Assembly (NCBI GenBank): GCA_905478185.1
Contig: CAJQHO010000039.1
Location: 1-56,294, forward strand
Length of the DNA stretch: 56,294 nucleotides
Direction of reading: 5' to 3'
Source of the DNA: an uncultured Flavobacteriales bacterium
Lineage (GTDB): Bacteria; Bacteroidota; Bacteroidia; Flavobacteriales; BACL11
Of this stretch, positions 8,366 through 16,472 are shown one piece after another. A program made the position numbers and the translations under genes. How positions within the stretch are numbered: the first letter of the stretch is position 1; the number at the start of each line of letters is the position of its first letter. The notes below the pieces were generated by a model that did not search any database, was not told the origin of the DNA, and saw only the letters and a program-made list of their open reading frames with translations.

Positions 8366-9223
8366 ATTTACAAGATAAACTCCACTCAATATAATAAACA
8401 TCCCTATCAAATGGTAAGCCGTAATCTTTTCCCCATCAAAAACCCCCCAGAAAATAGCAACAACAGGAATCAAATAAGTGACGGAAGAAGCAAAAATAGC
8501 TGACGACCTACTAATTAGTTTGTTAAATATAATAACTGCCAAAGAAGTTCCTAAAACTGATAGCAAAGCAATATAGCACAAAGCCATATAGCCATCTACA
8601 TGACTGCTTAATTGATTGGTAAAATCAGAAGTAAATAAATAAATTATTGCAAAGGGCCCGATAATCAGAAAAGCTAAAGCAGTAATGGAAGATGCATTTA
8701 AATCATGCAAATATTTTTTAATTACATTTACACTAATTGCATAAAAAACAGTTGCCAATACAACTAGTAAAACATAAATATTTAAAACTACACCTGAAGA
8801 AAGATTGTTTACGGTAAGAAAAACAGCCCCAAATAAACCAATCATTATTCCAATAATATTTGCTTTGGATGGTTTTGATTTGAAAAAATAGACTCCTAAA
8901 ATAAGTGTAAAAAGTGGAACTATTGCATTTAAGATGCCAACCAATGAGCTATCTAAATGAGTTTGTGCTTTTGTAAATAAAAAAGCTGGAATACCATTTC
9001 CTAAAATCGCCATAATTGTAATAGGCAAAAGGTGCTTCTTCTCTACATTACGAAAAGCTTTTGGTAAAAACGGAACTAATGAAAGGAATGCAATCACAAT
9101 TCTGAGACTTGCAACTTGCATAAAATCAAATACCTCAAGCCCTCTTTTCATCAAGATAAAAGAACTCCCCCAAATTATTGCTAAAAGCAAAAGTGTTAAG
9201 TAGTTTTTTAGTGATTCTTCCAT
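8345..9223 (-). CDS. EamA/DMT-family transporter
   Basis: 292 residues with about ten hydrophobic segments in two homologous EamA halves. It starts MEESLKNYLTLLLLAIIWGSSF, and the IIWGSSF motif in the first helix is typical of the family, as is an internal repeat of the pattern near residue 150. These are drug/metabolite exporters; the substrate cannot be inferred. Its start overlaps the end of gldD by 16 bp, so it is the last gene of the ssb-gldE-gldD unit. Confidence 0.88.
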   Translation of the reverse strand: MEESLKNYLTLLLLAIIWGSSFILMKRGLEVFDFMQVASLRIVIAFLSLVPFLPKAFRNVEKKHLLPITIMAILGNGIPAFLFTKAQTHLDSSLVGILNAIVPLFTLILGVYFFKSKPSKANIIGIMIGLFGAVFLTVNNLSSGVVLNIYVLLVVLATVFYAISVNVIKKYLHDLNASSITALAFLIIGPFAIIYLFTSDFTNQLSSHVDGYMALCYIALLSVLGTSLAVIIFNKLISRSSAIFASSVTYLIPVVAIFWGVFDGEKITAYHLIGMFIILSGVYLVNKKSPTK

Positions 9224-9765
9224 CTAAATGTTTCAATTAAATGTTTTACATCCTTCTTTAAAAAGTTATTTAAAGGCAGGATTGAATCTGACACTTCTGT
9301 ATTAAAATAAAGAGCTCCTCTAAAGAAATGATTTACACTATCAGTAAGGTAAAACTGAGCAGCTGTTGCGGTAACACCATCATAATCATATAAAATGCCA
9401 TAAACTTTTAGAGAATCATTAATAAAAACTTGCTCAGCAATAGCGTCTGCCATTACATCATGTTGGTAAGCTAAACTTCTACTTTCTTCAGTGTGTTCTT
9501 GAAGATTTTCTTCTAAAGGCAAATAAGTCAAATGTAAAATTGCATTTTGATGCGTAAACTCTAAATTATAAAAGCAATTTTCATTTACCTCAACTAAATC
9601 AGAATAACTTGGAGCATTAAACTCAAACGGGCAATCAAGCACTGTTTTCAGATAATCTTTTTGAGGCAAATCAATCTTAAAAAAAGCTCTTGGTTTAGGT
9701 GTGTAATCTTCACTACATCCAAGGAAGAAAATTGAGAACAATAGGAATATTTTAAACCTCATCAA
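9208..9765 (-). CDS. gldD: Gliding motility lipoprotein GldD
   Basis: 185 residues. A lipoprotein signal ends at Cys17 (FFLGC). The mature start SEDYTPKPRAFFKIDLPQKDY is diagnostic of GldD. GldD is an envelope lipoprotein needed for gliding and tied to T9SS function in Flavobacterium johnsoniae; its biochemical role is unresolved. It overlaps the end of gldE by about 14 bp, which reproduces the classic mutY-ssb-gldE-gldD order. A second Met directly follows the first, so the start could be one codon later. Confidence 0.92.
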   Translation of the reverse strand: MMRFKIFLLFSIFFLGCSEDYTPKPRAFFKIDLPQKDYLKTVLDCPFEFNAPSYSDLVEVNENCFYNLEFTHQNAILHLTYLPLEENLQEHTEESRSLAYQHDVMADAIAEQVFINDSLKVYGILYDYDGVTATAAQFYLTDSVNHFFRGALYFNTEVSDSILPLNNFLKKDVKHLIETFRWKNH

Positions 9766-11065
9766 CAGTAACTTTTAATCGTTTAATTCTTCTCAAATCT
9801 GCTGATTCAACTACCATAATATATGGAGGTATTTTACAAACCTCACCAATTTTTGGCATTTTACCCTTTACCTCTAAAACTAAGCCAGCTAAAGAGTCAG
9901 ACTCCCCTTTTAATTCGTCAAAAAAGTCAAGTTCACCTTTTACAATTTTTAAAAAATCAATTAATGATATTTTCCCCTCAAAAATAAAATTATTTGCATC
10001 TAATTTTGAATAAATATTATCATCCACATCAAACTCATCATTTATCTCGCCAACTATTTCTTCAAGAACATCTTCCAAAGTTACAATTCCTGATGTTCCT
10101 CCATATTCATCCACAACAATTGCCAAATGATTTTTCTTTACTTGAAACTCTTTAAGCAAATCATTTATCATCTTAGTTTCAGGAACAAAATAGGGAGTTC
10201 TACAAAGACTTTGCCAATCAAAATCATCCCCTTTATCTAAATGAGGAATTAAATCCTTGATATATAAAATCCCTAAAACGTTATCAAACTGTTCTTCATA
10301 CACAGGAATTCTTGAATATCCTGAGCTTACAATCATTTTTAAAACGCTTGAAAATTCTTCTTTCTTATCAATAGCCAAAACATCAACTCTTGATTTCATA
10401 ATTTCCTTAACATCCGTATTTCCAAACTCAACAATTGATCTTAAAATTCTTCTCTCCTCTTCCTTACTTTCATGCTCAGTAATATCTAAAGCTTTTGAAA
10501 TCTCTTCAATCGAAATCTCTTTTTGTTTAGCTTCAATTCTTTTATCAATAAAACTAGTTGTAGTTACTAAAATATAACTTAACGGATAAAATATTTTTTG
10601 TAATAAAACTAATGGCTTCATCATTCTCATTGCAAATGATTTTGGGTTATTATTTGCATAAACCTTTGGAGTGATCTCACCAAAAAGCACTAATAAAGAT
10701 GTGATAACAACTACTTGAAAAATAAATTCTAAATTAGATCCCTCAGGAAAAACAATAGCAATTGAGGTCAGAAAAGCTGAAATAACAACTATCCCAACGT
10801 TAATAAAATTATTTGCTATTAATATAGTAGCTAAAAGTTCATTTGGTTTTTTAAGAAGTTTTAAAACACCATCACCATCACTTTCTAATTCTTCTAACTC
10901 AGAAGAATCTAAAGAAAAATACGCAACTTCTGCACCTGAAATAAAGGCAGATGAAACAATAAGAAAAATAATTGCTAAAAAACTAAACAGAACATCTGCA
11001 CTAAACAGGTTAAATTCTATTCCACTAAATATTGATAATAATAAACTGACGGGAACTTCTTCCAA
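9752..11065 (-). CDS. gldE: GldE, CBS-domain membrane protein (CorC/HlyC type)
   Basis: 437 residues. An N-terminal DUF21/CNNM membrane domain (about 20-185, with FISGAEVAYFSLD) is followed by two CBS motifs (about 215-330; MKSRVDVLAIDK, GYSRIPVYEE, then HLAIVVDEYGGTSGIVTLEDVLEEIVGE) and a CorC_HlyC domain (about 345-430). GldE paralogues affect gliding together with GldD in Flavobacterium; the family is otherwise linked to divalent-cation transport. It sits between ssb (14-bp gap) and gldD (overlapping). Confidence 0.92.
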   Translation of the reverse strand: MEEVPVSLLLSIFSGIEFNLFSADVLFSFLAIIFLIVSSAFISGAEVAYFSLDSSELEELESDGDGVLKLLKKPNELLATILIANNFINVGIVVISAFLTSIAIVFPEGSNLEFIFQVVVITSLLVLFGEITPKVYANNNPKSFAMRMMKPLVLLQKIFYPLSYILVTTTSFIDKRIEAKQKEISIEEISKALDITEHESKEEERRILRSIVEFGNTDVKEIMKSRVDVLAIDKKEEFSSVLKMIVSSGYSRIPVYEEQFDNVLGILYIKDLIPHLDKGDDFDWQSLCRTPYFVPETKMINDLLKEFQVKKNHLAIVVDEYGGTSGIVTLEDVLEEIVGEINDEFDVDDNIYSKLDANNFIFEGKISLIDFLKIVKGELDFFDELKGESDSLAGLVLEVKGKMPKIGEVCKIPPYIMVVESADLRRIKRLKVTVDEV

Positions 11066-11079
11066 TTGCTAAATTTTAA

Positions 11080-11475
11080 TTAAAATGGTAAATCATCTTT
11101 TTTATCTGTAGCTGGAGCTACTTCTACAGGAGTTTCAGATGATGGCTTCCCTCCTAACATTGTCATATTGTCACCTAAAATTTCAGTAGAATATCTAGTA
11201 TTTCCATCTTTATCTTCCCATTTCCTTGTTCTGATTTTACCTTCAACATAAACTGATGATCCTTTCTTTAGCCACTTTTCTGCAACTTCAGCAAGCCCCC
11301 TCCAAAGCACAATATTATGCCACTCAGTCTGACTCACTCTTTCGCCTTCTTTATTCTTATAATTCTCAGTAGTTGCTAATGAAAAATTAGCAACAGCAAC
11401 TCCATTATCCAGATATCTAACCTCAGGGTCTTTCCCTAAATTTCCAATTAAAATCACTTTATTTACTCCAGCCAT
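11080..11475 (-). CDS. ssb: Single-stranded DNA-binding protein
   Basis: 131 residues. An OB fold begins [20 protein letters not shown] and carries the signature [22 protein letters not shown] short linker leads to the acidic C-terminal tip DDLPF, which recruits partner proteins. It is shorter than E. coli SSB (about 178 aa) because the linker is short. It has its own -7 element in the 42-bp gap after mutY. Confidence 0.95.
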   Translation of the reverse strand: MAGVNKVILIGNLGKDPEVRYLDNGVAVANFSLATTENYKNKEGERVSQTEWHNIVLWRGLAEVAEKWLKKGSSVYVEGKIRTRKWEDKDGNTRYSTEILGDNMTMLGGKPSSETPVEVAPATDKKDDLPF

Positions 11476-11502
11476 GGTTTATGTTTTAAATTATAATTTC
11501 AA

Positions 11503-11510
11503 CAAATATA
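11503..11510 (-). promoter_or_regulatory. Promoter -7 element of ssb-gldE-gldD
   Basis: TATATTTG on the minus strand between the mutY stop and the ssb start, with a predicted leader of about 24 nt. Its upstream half would lie inside mutY. Confidence 0.5.
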
Positions 11511-11517
11511 TAAAATT

Positions 11518-12561
11518 CTAATCGTTAATCCTTGAGTTTAAATATTTTTCTATTAAAGAAGAAACAGGATACTTTTGCAATTCATTACATTTGACAATTT
11601 TAAAATCAGAAGATCGAAAAGAATTCACATCTATTTCCCAAAATTTTGCATGAATTTTTTGGTGTGATAACTTATGAATGTACTCCTCAGAAATGGAAGA
11701 AATTTGTTTTACAGAATCCTTAAAAAAATTAATCCATAAAGGTGATTTTAAAACAGATTTTTCATTGAGATTTTCATCAAACTCTAAAAAAGGAAATTCA
11801 TATAAACCTTGCCAAATACCGCTATTCCTCTTACCAATTAGCACCTCATTATTTTTATTAACAACCAGAAAATGCAAAAATCGGTTCTTTACTTTTAGCT
11901 TTTTTGATTTCACAGGTAATAAAGAAACGGTATTTGTATTAAAAGCAATACAATCATTTACAATTGGACAATCATTGCATTTTGGAGATTTTGGGACACA
12001 TTGTAATGCGCCAAATTCCATAATTGCCTGATTATATTCAGCTGGGTTTTTCTTGTCTAATAATTCTTGAGCTAATTTTTGAAATTGTTTCTTGCCTGCA
12101 GTAGTATCAAATGGAGTTTGGATACCAAAAACCCTACTCAAAACCCTAATTACATTACCATCCAACACAGCAAAAGGCAAGCCAAACGAAAAAGATGAAA
12201 TTGCTGCTGCAGTATAAGATCCTACACCTTTTAATTTAAGTATGTCAGCATGATTATCAGGAAAATTACCGCCAAATTCTGAAAGAATTAGTTTAGCTGA
12301 AAATTGCAAATTTCTAGCTCTTGAATAATATCCCAAACCTTGCCAAAGCTTTAAAACTAAATCCTCATCAGCATTAGCTAAATCTGCAACAGCAGGAAAG
12401 GCATCAATAAATTTTAAATAATAAGGCAAACCCTGATTTACTCTTGTTTGCTGTAAAATAATTTCAGAAAGCCAAATATAATAAGGATTTACCGTACTTC
12501 TCCAAGGCAAATCTCTTTTATTGATTGCATACCATTGCGATAAGATGTCTGAAAAATCCAT
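11518..12561 (-). CDS. mutY: A/G-specific adenine glycosylase MutY
   Basis: 347 residues. It removes adenine mispaired with 8-oxoguanine. The catalytic Glu33 lies in SEIILQQTRV, the HhH element is LKGVGSYTAAAI (110-121) and the catalytic Asp134 is in AVLDGNVIRV. The [4Fe-4S] cysteines are C188, C195, C198 and C204 (C-x6-C-x2-C-x5-C). The C-terminal NUDIX-like domain starts near residue 230. The length is normal. It heads the mutY-ssb-gldED block and is divergent from the HU gene. Confidence 0.96.
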   Translation of the reverse strand: MDFSDILSQWYAINKRDLPWRSTVNPYYIWLSEIILQQTRVNQGLPYYLKFIDAFPAVADLANADEDLVLKLWQGLGYYSRARNLQFSAKLILSEFGGNFPDNHADILKLKGVGSYTAAAISSFSFGLPFAVLDGNVIRVLSRVFGIQTPFDTTAGKKQFQKLAQELLDKKNPAEYNQAIMEFGALQCVPKSPKCNDCPIVNDCIAFNTNTVSLLPVKSKKLKVKNRFLHFLVVNKNNEVLIGKRNSGIWQGLYEFPFLEFDENLNEKSVLKSPLWINFFKDSVKQISSISEEYIHKLSHQKIHAKFWEIDVNSFRSSDFKIVKCNELQKYPVSSLIEKYLNSRIND

Positions 12562-12609
12562 AACTAACTGATAAATAAAGTTGTAAGCAAATTAAAAAAT
12601 CATAAGTCC

Positions 12610-12641
12610 TTGCTGTAGAGCAAATTATTTTAATATATTTG
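12610..12641 (+). promoter_or_regulatory. Promoter of the HU-rng cluster
   Basis: A -33 TTG (12610-12612) and a -7 TATATTTG (12634-12641) are separated by 21 bp. This is one of the best two-part matches to the Bacteroidetes promoter consensus in the window. The leader is about 41 nt. Confidence 0.65.
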
Positions 12642-12685
12642 CGGGCTCAAAAATAGTCAAGAAATTAAAAAATAAAGAAAAAGAA

Positions 12686-12970
12686 ATGACAAAAGCTGAA
12701 CTTGTTAGTAAAATTGCACAAAGTACGGGAGTTGAAAAATTAACTACCCTAGTAATAGTAGAATCAATGATGAATGAAATAAAAGAGTCAATATCATCTA
12801 ATGAAGCTGTATTCTTAAGAGGATTTGGAACTTTTAAGCCAAAGAAAAGAGCAGAAAAAACTGGTAGAAATATCAAGAAAAATACAACTATTATTATCCC
12901 AGCACACCATATTCCAGCTTTTAAGCCGGCAAAAGTATTTGTAGAGGAAGTAAAAAAGAATTTAAAATAA
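12686..12970 (+). CDS. HU-family DNA-binding protein
   Basis: 94 residues with the HU/IHF fold: an N-terminal helix pair (MTKAELVSKIAQSTGVEKL), the FLRGFGTFKPKKRAEKTGRN arm-base signature, and a C-terminal AFKPAKVFVEEV helix. The arm tip reads GRNIKKNT instead of the usual GRNPxTGE, so the DNA-intercalating proline is absent. It probably acts as a nucleoid protein. It is followed by a tiny basic ORF and rng in the same direction. Confidence 0.93.
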   Translation: MTKAELVSKIAQSTGVEKLTTLVIVESMMNEIKESISSNEAVFLRGFGTFKPKKRAEKTGRNIKKNTTIIIPAHHIPAFKPAKVFVEEVKKNLK

Positions 12971-12998
12971 ACTTTAAATAAAGTTAAAAACATAAAAT

Positions 12999-13088
12999 AT
13001 GTCAGGAGCAAAGAAAAAGAAAAGATTAAAAATCGCTACCCACAAACGCAAGAAGCGTTCAAGAAAAAATAGGCATAAAACTAAATAA
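12999..13088 (+). CDS. 29-residue highly basic protein, possibly a small ribosomal protein (bS22/mS38-like)
   Basis: ATG at 12999, TAA at 13086-13088, 28 bp after HU and 36 bp before rng. It begins MSGAKKKKRLKIATHKRKK; in total 19 of 29 residues are Lys, Arg or His. From memory, a near-identical small basic ORF is conserved between HU and rng in Bacteroidetes. Its KRxK...HKRKKRxRKxRHK pattern resembles the AURKAIP1/COX24 family, which includes mitochondrial mS38 and mycobacterial bS22 of the small subunit. I infer a ribosomal protein, but this is unproven from sequence alone. Confidence 0.75.
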   Translation: MSGAKKKKRLKIATHKRKKRSRKNRHKTK

Positions 13089-13124
13089 ATTTTAGTTTAA
13101 ACTAATTCTCTTAAACGAAACGCC

Positions 13125-14660
13125 ATGAAATACGATCTAATAATCGACTCAAGGCCTTCTGAAGTTGTGATTGCATTATTGCGTGATGGACTTCTTATTG
13201 AACTTCATAAAGAAAAGCACGATAACAATTTTTCAGTAGGTGATATTTACCTAGGAAAGGTCAGAAAGACAGTTCCTGGGTTAAATGCGTCATTCGTAAA
13301 TGTAGGATATGAGAAAGATGGATTTTTGCACTACCTTGATCTTGGACCTCAATTCAAATCTTTTAAGAAATTTACCAGAAGAGCAGTTGATAAAAAATTA
13401 AATACTGCATCTTTAAAAAACTTTAAAAAAGAAGTTAATCTTGAGAAAGATGGAAAAATAAATGATGCTCTAAAAGGAGGAGATTTAGTTTTAGCACAGA
13501 TTTCAAAAGAACCAATATCTACTAAAGGCCCTAGATTGTCAACTGAAATTTCATTAGCTGGAAGGTATATGGTTTTAATGCCATTTTCTGATAGAGTTTC
13601 AATTTCACAAAAAATTGATAGTGCTGAAGAAAAAAGCAGATTAAAGAAATTAATTAGAAGTATAAAGCCACATGGCTTTGGTGTGATTGTCAGGACAGTA
13701 GCGCAAGGAAAAAAAGTTGCGGAACTAGATAAGGATCTTAAAAATCTTTACAAAAAATGGCAAGGAATTAGTAAGAAATTAAAAGATGCTCAGCCTAATA
13801 CCAGAATTCATGGAGAACTCAATAAATCATCTGTTATACTAAGAGATTTGTTATCTGCAAAATTTAATAGTCTTCATGTAAACAATTCTGAACTTCAAAA
13901 TGAACTAAAAGAATATCTTTCTATAATTGCTCCAGATCAAGAAAAAATTGTAAAATTACATAAGAAAGAAACTCCAATCTTTCAAGAATTTAATGTCACT
14001 AAGCAAATAAAAGGTGCATTTGGAAAAAATGTAACTATGAAAAAAGGTGTATATCTAGTAATTGAACATACTGAGGCTCTGCATGTAATTGATGTAAATA
14101 GCGGAAAGAAAGTTGATTCTAAAAAGAACCAAGAAGACAATGCACTTGCCGTTAATTTAGAAGCTGCTGAAGAGGTCGCGAGACAATTACGCCTAAGAGA
14201 TATGGGTGGAATTATTGTTGTGGATTTCATTGACATGAAGCAAGAGAAAAACAGAAAACTCTTGACGGATAAGATGAAGGAATTCATGAGTACTGATAAG
14301 GCAAAACATCATGTATTACCTCCAACAAAATTTGGCTTAATACAAATTACAAGGCAAAGAGTAAAGCCTGAGATGAATATTGATACTCAAGAAAGTTGCC
14401 CAATGTGTTCAGGGAAAGGTAAAATTGATTCAAGCTTACTTTTAGTTGATCAAATTGAAACTAAATTGCACAATTTAAGTGAAACTACTAAGGGTAATAT
14501 TCATATTTCCACTCATCCTTTTGTAGCATCATATATTAATAAAAAAGAAGGATGGTTCTCTTCATCAATAAGTAAAGAATGGAGCAATAAATTTGACAGA
14601 AGAATTACAATTTCAGCTGATGAAAGACTGCATTTATTACAATATACTGTTGTAAAGTAA
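13125..14660 (+). CDS. rng: Ribonuclease G/E family protein
   Basis: 511 residues, RNase G-sized (no long C-terminal scaffold). The S1-like RNA-binding domain begins near 35 (VGDIYLGKVRKTVPGLNASFVNVG, with an insert around 80-115). The catalytic site has Asp323 in HVIDVNSGK and Asp367 in IIVVDFID. The zinc-link CPMC is at 425-428 and supports tetramer formation. It cleaves single-stranded RNA (rRNA maturation, mRNA decay). It is third in the HU / small basic protein / rng cluster. Confidence 0.95.
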   Translation: MKYDLIIDSRPSEVVIALLRDGLLIELHKEKHDNNFSVGDIYLGKVRKTVPGLNASFVNVGYEKDGFLHYLDLGPQFKSFKKFTRRAVDKKLNTASLKNFKKEVNLEKDGKINDALKGGDLVLAQISKEPISTKGPRLSTEISLAGRYMVLMPFSDRVSISQKIDSAEEKSRLKKLIRSIKPHGFGVIVRTVAQGKKVAELDKDLKNLYKKWQGISKKLKDAQPNTRIHGELNKSSVILRDLLSAKFNSLHVNNSELQNELKEYLSIIAPDQEKIVKLHKKETPIFQEFNVTKQIKGAFGKNVTMKKGVYLVIEHTEALHVIDVNSGKKVDSKKNQEDNALAVNLEAAEEVARQLRLRDMGGIIVVDFIDMKQEKNRKLLTDKMKEFMSTDKAKHHVLPPTKFGLIQITRQRVKPEMNIDTQESCPMCSGKGKIDSSLLLVDQIETKLHNLSETTKGNIHISTHPFVASYINKKEGWFSSSISKEWSNKFDRRITISADERLHLLQYTVVK

Positions 14661-14662
14661 AA

Positions 14663-15937
14663 CTAATTTCTTTCAACCGAAAGAATCCTTTTATACCAAA
14701 TAATTAACGGTATTACAGCTATAATCATCATGATTACTCCTACAAAATAACCGTAACGAATATTGTCTGATATCTGATAAAAAGGCAATGTAAATATTCC
14801 AATTAACAACATTCGAACAATAGTATTTAAAAAGCCAAATACTGAATTAGTTCTACCTATTAAGTTATTAGGAACATGATTAAATAGGTAAGTTGTTTTT
14901 AGAATTCTGACGCCTGCATTTGTGATTCCTAATATAAAATTTCCTAGGAAGAATACCCATAATATATTGTAAATTGCCATAGCATAGAAAGCAAACGACA
15001 CTACTATCATCAAAACAATTATGCCAAAAACGGTATTGAATTTCTTAAATATTCTTAGGATAAGCAAACCAGCCATAATAGCTCCAAATGAATAATAAAT
15101 TTCTGCAGAAGCATAAATATTTCCATCCATCATCAAAAATTTATCTACATAAGAAGGGAGTAACACATGAACTTCTACTAGAGTAAATGCAAAAAGAAAT
15201 GAAGAGAAAAACCCAAAAATAAATATTATTTGATGATTCTTAAGGAAAGAAAAACCTCCCTTTAGTCTATCAAAAATACCGGAAGTGTGTATTTTATCTT
15301 TTGAAATAGGAGTGTACTTCATTAGTAGAAAAATAAATATCACAACTAAATAAGTAATTGCATCCATTAAAAAAACCTCATAGATTTCCCACTGCTCAAT
15401 ATTAAATGGAAGATAAAAAGTGAGTCCTGCAATTTCTAAAACATTATTAGTTGTTCCTGTAAGCAAAAGAGCTGCAAAAGCACCAGCCAAAACAGAGGTA
15501 ACTTGACCCTGCACCTCAATGTAAGAATTTAATTTTCCATAATTTTTAGGCTCTGTAATTTCTTGCCCAAAAGCATACAAATTAGGATAATGAATATTAT
15601 AATTAAATATTGTAACACCAAAAACTAAAATCACTAATAGGTCTGATAAATAAGCAGTATGTATTCCAAAAACAGCTATACTGCCAATAAATAATCCGCA
15701 AATGATATTTATAATGATAAACAGATTTCTTCTAGAATATCTGTCAACAAGTGTTCCTGCATAAATACCCCAGAAAAGAGTAATAAATGTAATCAGAAAA
15801 TAAGCATTTGCAAAAACTTCTGGACGAGCAACTACTTTTACGAAATACCAAGGGATAGCAACCATGCTTATTCCTTGTGCTAGTCCAGAAATAATATTAG
15901 CTAAGAATAGTAATGTAATTGCTTGTTTATTTTTCAC
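14663..15937 (-). CDS. MFS transporter (drug-efflux-like)
   Basis: 424 residues with about 12 membrane segments. It carries the loop-2 motif GIYAGTLVDRYSRRNLF (near 57-73), close to the MFS G-x-x-x-D-R-x-(G/S)-R-R signature. The substrate is unknown. The only sensible start is GTG at 15937; the nearby ATG at 15941 is out of frame and stops at once. It is convergent with rng (2-bp gap) and divergent from recX. The -7 element at 15950-15943 predicts a leader of only about 2 nt. Confidence 0.85.
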   Translation of the reverse strand: MKNKQAITLLFLANIISGLAQGISMVAIPWYFVKVVARPEVFANAYFLITFITLFWGIYAGTLVDRYSRRNLFIIINIICGLFIGSIAVFGIHTAYLSDLLVILVFGVTIFNYNIHYPNLYAFGQEITEPKNYGKLNSYIEVQGQVTSVLAGAFAALLLTGTTNNVLEIAGLTFYLPFNIEQWEIYEVFLMDAITYLVVIFIFLLMKYTPISKDKIHTSGIFDRLKGGFSFLKNHQIIFIFGFFSSFLFAFTLVEVHVLLPSYVDKFLMMDGNIYASAEIYYSFGAIMAGLLILRIFKKFNTVFGIIVLMIVVSFAFYAMAIYNILWVFFLGNFILGITNAGVRILKTTYLFNHVPNNLIGRTNSVFGFLNTIVRMLLIGIFTLPFYQISDNIRYGYFVGVIMMIIAVIPLIIWYKRILSVERN

Positions 15938-15942
15938 GCATG

Positions 15943-15978
15943 CAAAAGTAGTATTTAATTTGATATTTACTACTTTTG
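15943..15978. promoter_or_regulatory. Symmetrical divergent promoter, MFS gene / recX
   Basis: A perfect 11-bp inverted repeat: CAAAAGTAGTA (15943-15953) and TACTACTTTTG (15968-15978), separated by 14 bp. Each arm contains a TACTTTTG -7 element reading outward, one for the MFS gene and one for recX. The -33 region of each promoter must overlap the -7 of the other, so the two promoters probably compete. The arms could also bind a dimeric regulator. Confidence 0.6.
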
Positions 15979-15982
15979 ATTG

Positions 15983-16459
15983 ATGCGCAATAAGAGAGTT
16001 TATGACATTAAAATAGCACTTGAGAGATTGAAAAACTTTTGCACTTTACAAGATAGATGCCAATTTGATGTGATTCAAAAAATGAAAGAATGGGGACTTT
16101 TAGAATTGACTCAAGATCATATTTTGGAAATACTAATCACTGATAAATACATTGATGAAGAACGCTATGCACAATCTTTCTGTAGAGGGAAATTCCGAAT
16201 TAAAAAGTGGGGGAGAATAAAAATTACCAATGAATTAAGAAAGAAGCAAATCTCAAACATCTGCATTAACAAAGGGCTTAAGGAAATAGAAGATGAAGAA
16301 TATGAAATTCTATTAAATAATCTTCTTGAGAAGAAAAATAATAGTTTAAAAGACAAAAATCATTTTGCAAGAAAAAAGAAAATTGCAAGTTTTTTAATCC
16401 AAAGAGGATTTGAAGGGAATTTGGTATGGGATAAAATCCGAGAGTTTAGTAATAAATAA
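15983..16459 (+). CDS. recX: Regulatory protein RecX
   Basis: 158 residues, all-helical, with the three-helix RecX repeats: RVYDIKIALERLKNFC, then DDRYIDEERYAQSFCRGK-like text (TDKYIDEERYAQSFCRGKF here) and a C-terminal IASFLIQRGFEGNLVWDKI. RecX modulates RecA filaments. I chose the ATG at 15983 over a TTG one codon upstream because it lies 5 nt after the -7 element TACTTTTG, so the mRNA would be nearly leaderless. prfB starts 13 bp downstream. Confidence 0.88.
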   Translation: MRNKRVYDIKIALERLKNFCTLQDRCQFDVIQKMKEWGLLELTQDHILEILITDKYIDEERYAQSFCRGKFRIKKWGRIKITNELRKKQISNICINKGLKEIEDEEYEILLNNLLEKKNNSLKDKNHFARKKKIASFLIQRGFEGNLVWDKIREFSNK

Positions 16460-16472
16460 GTATTTTTGTGCA

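Noticed and set aside
12625-13011. A 128-codon hydrophobic minus-strand frame across the HU gene and its promoter
   Set aside because: It is antisense to a clear HU gene and spans its promoter. The hydrophobicity comes from complementing Lys-rich codons.
16410-16472. A longer N-terminus for RF2 starting inside recX
   Set aside because: The extra 21 residues match no RF2 N-terminus, and ATG 16473 gives normal spacing after recX.
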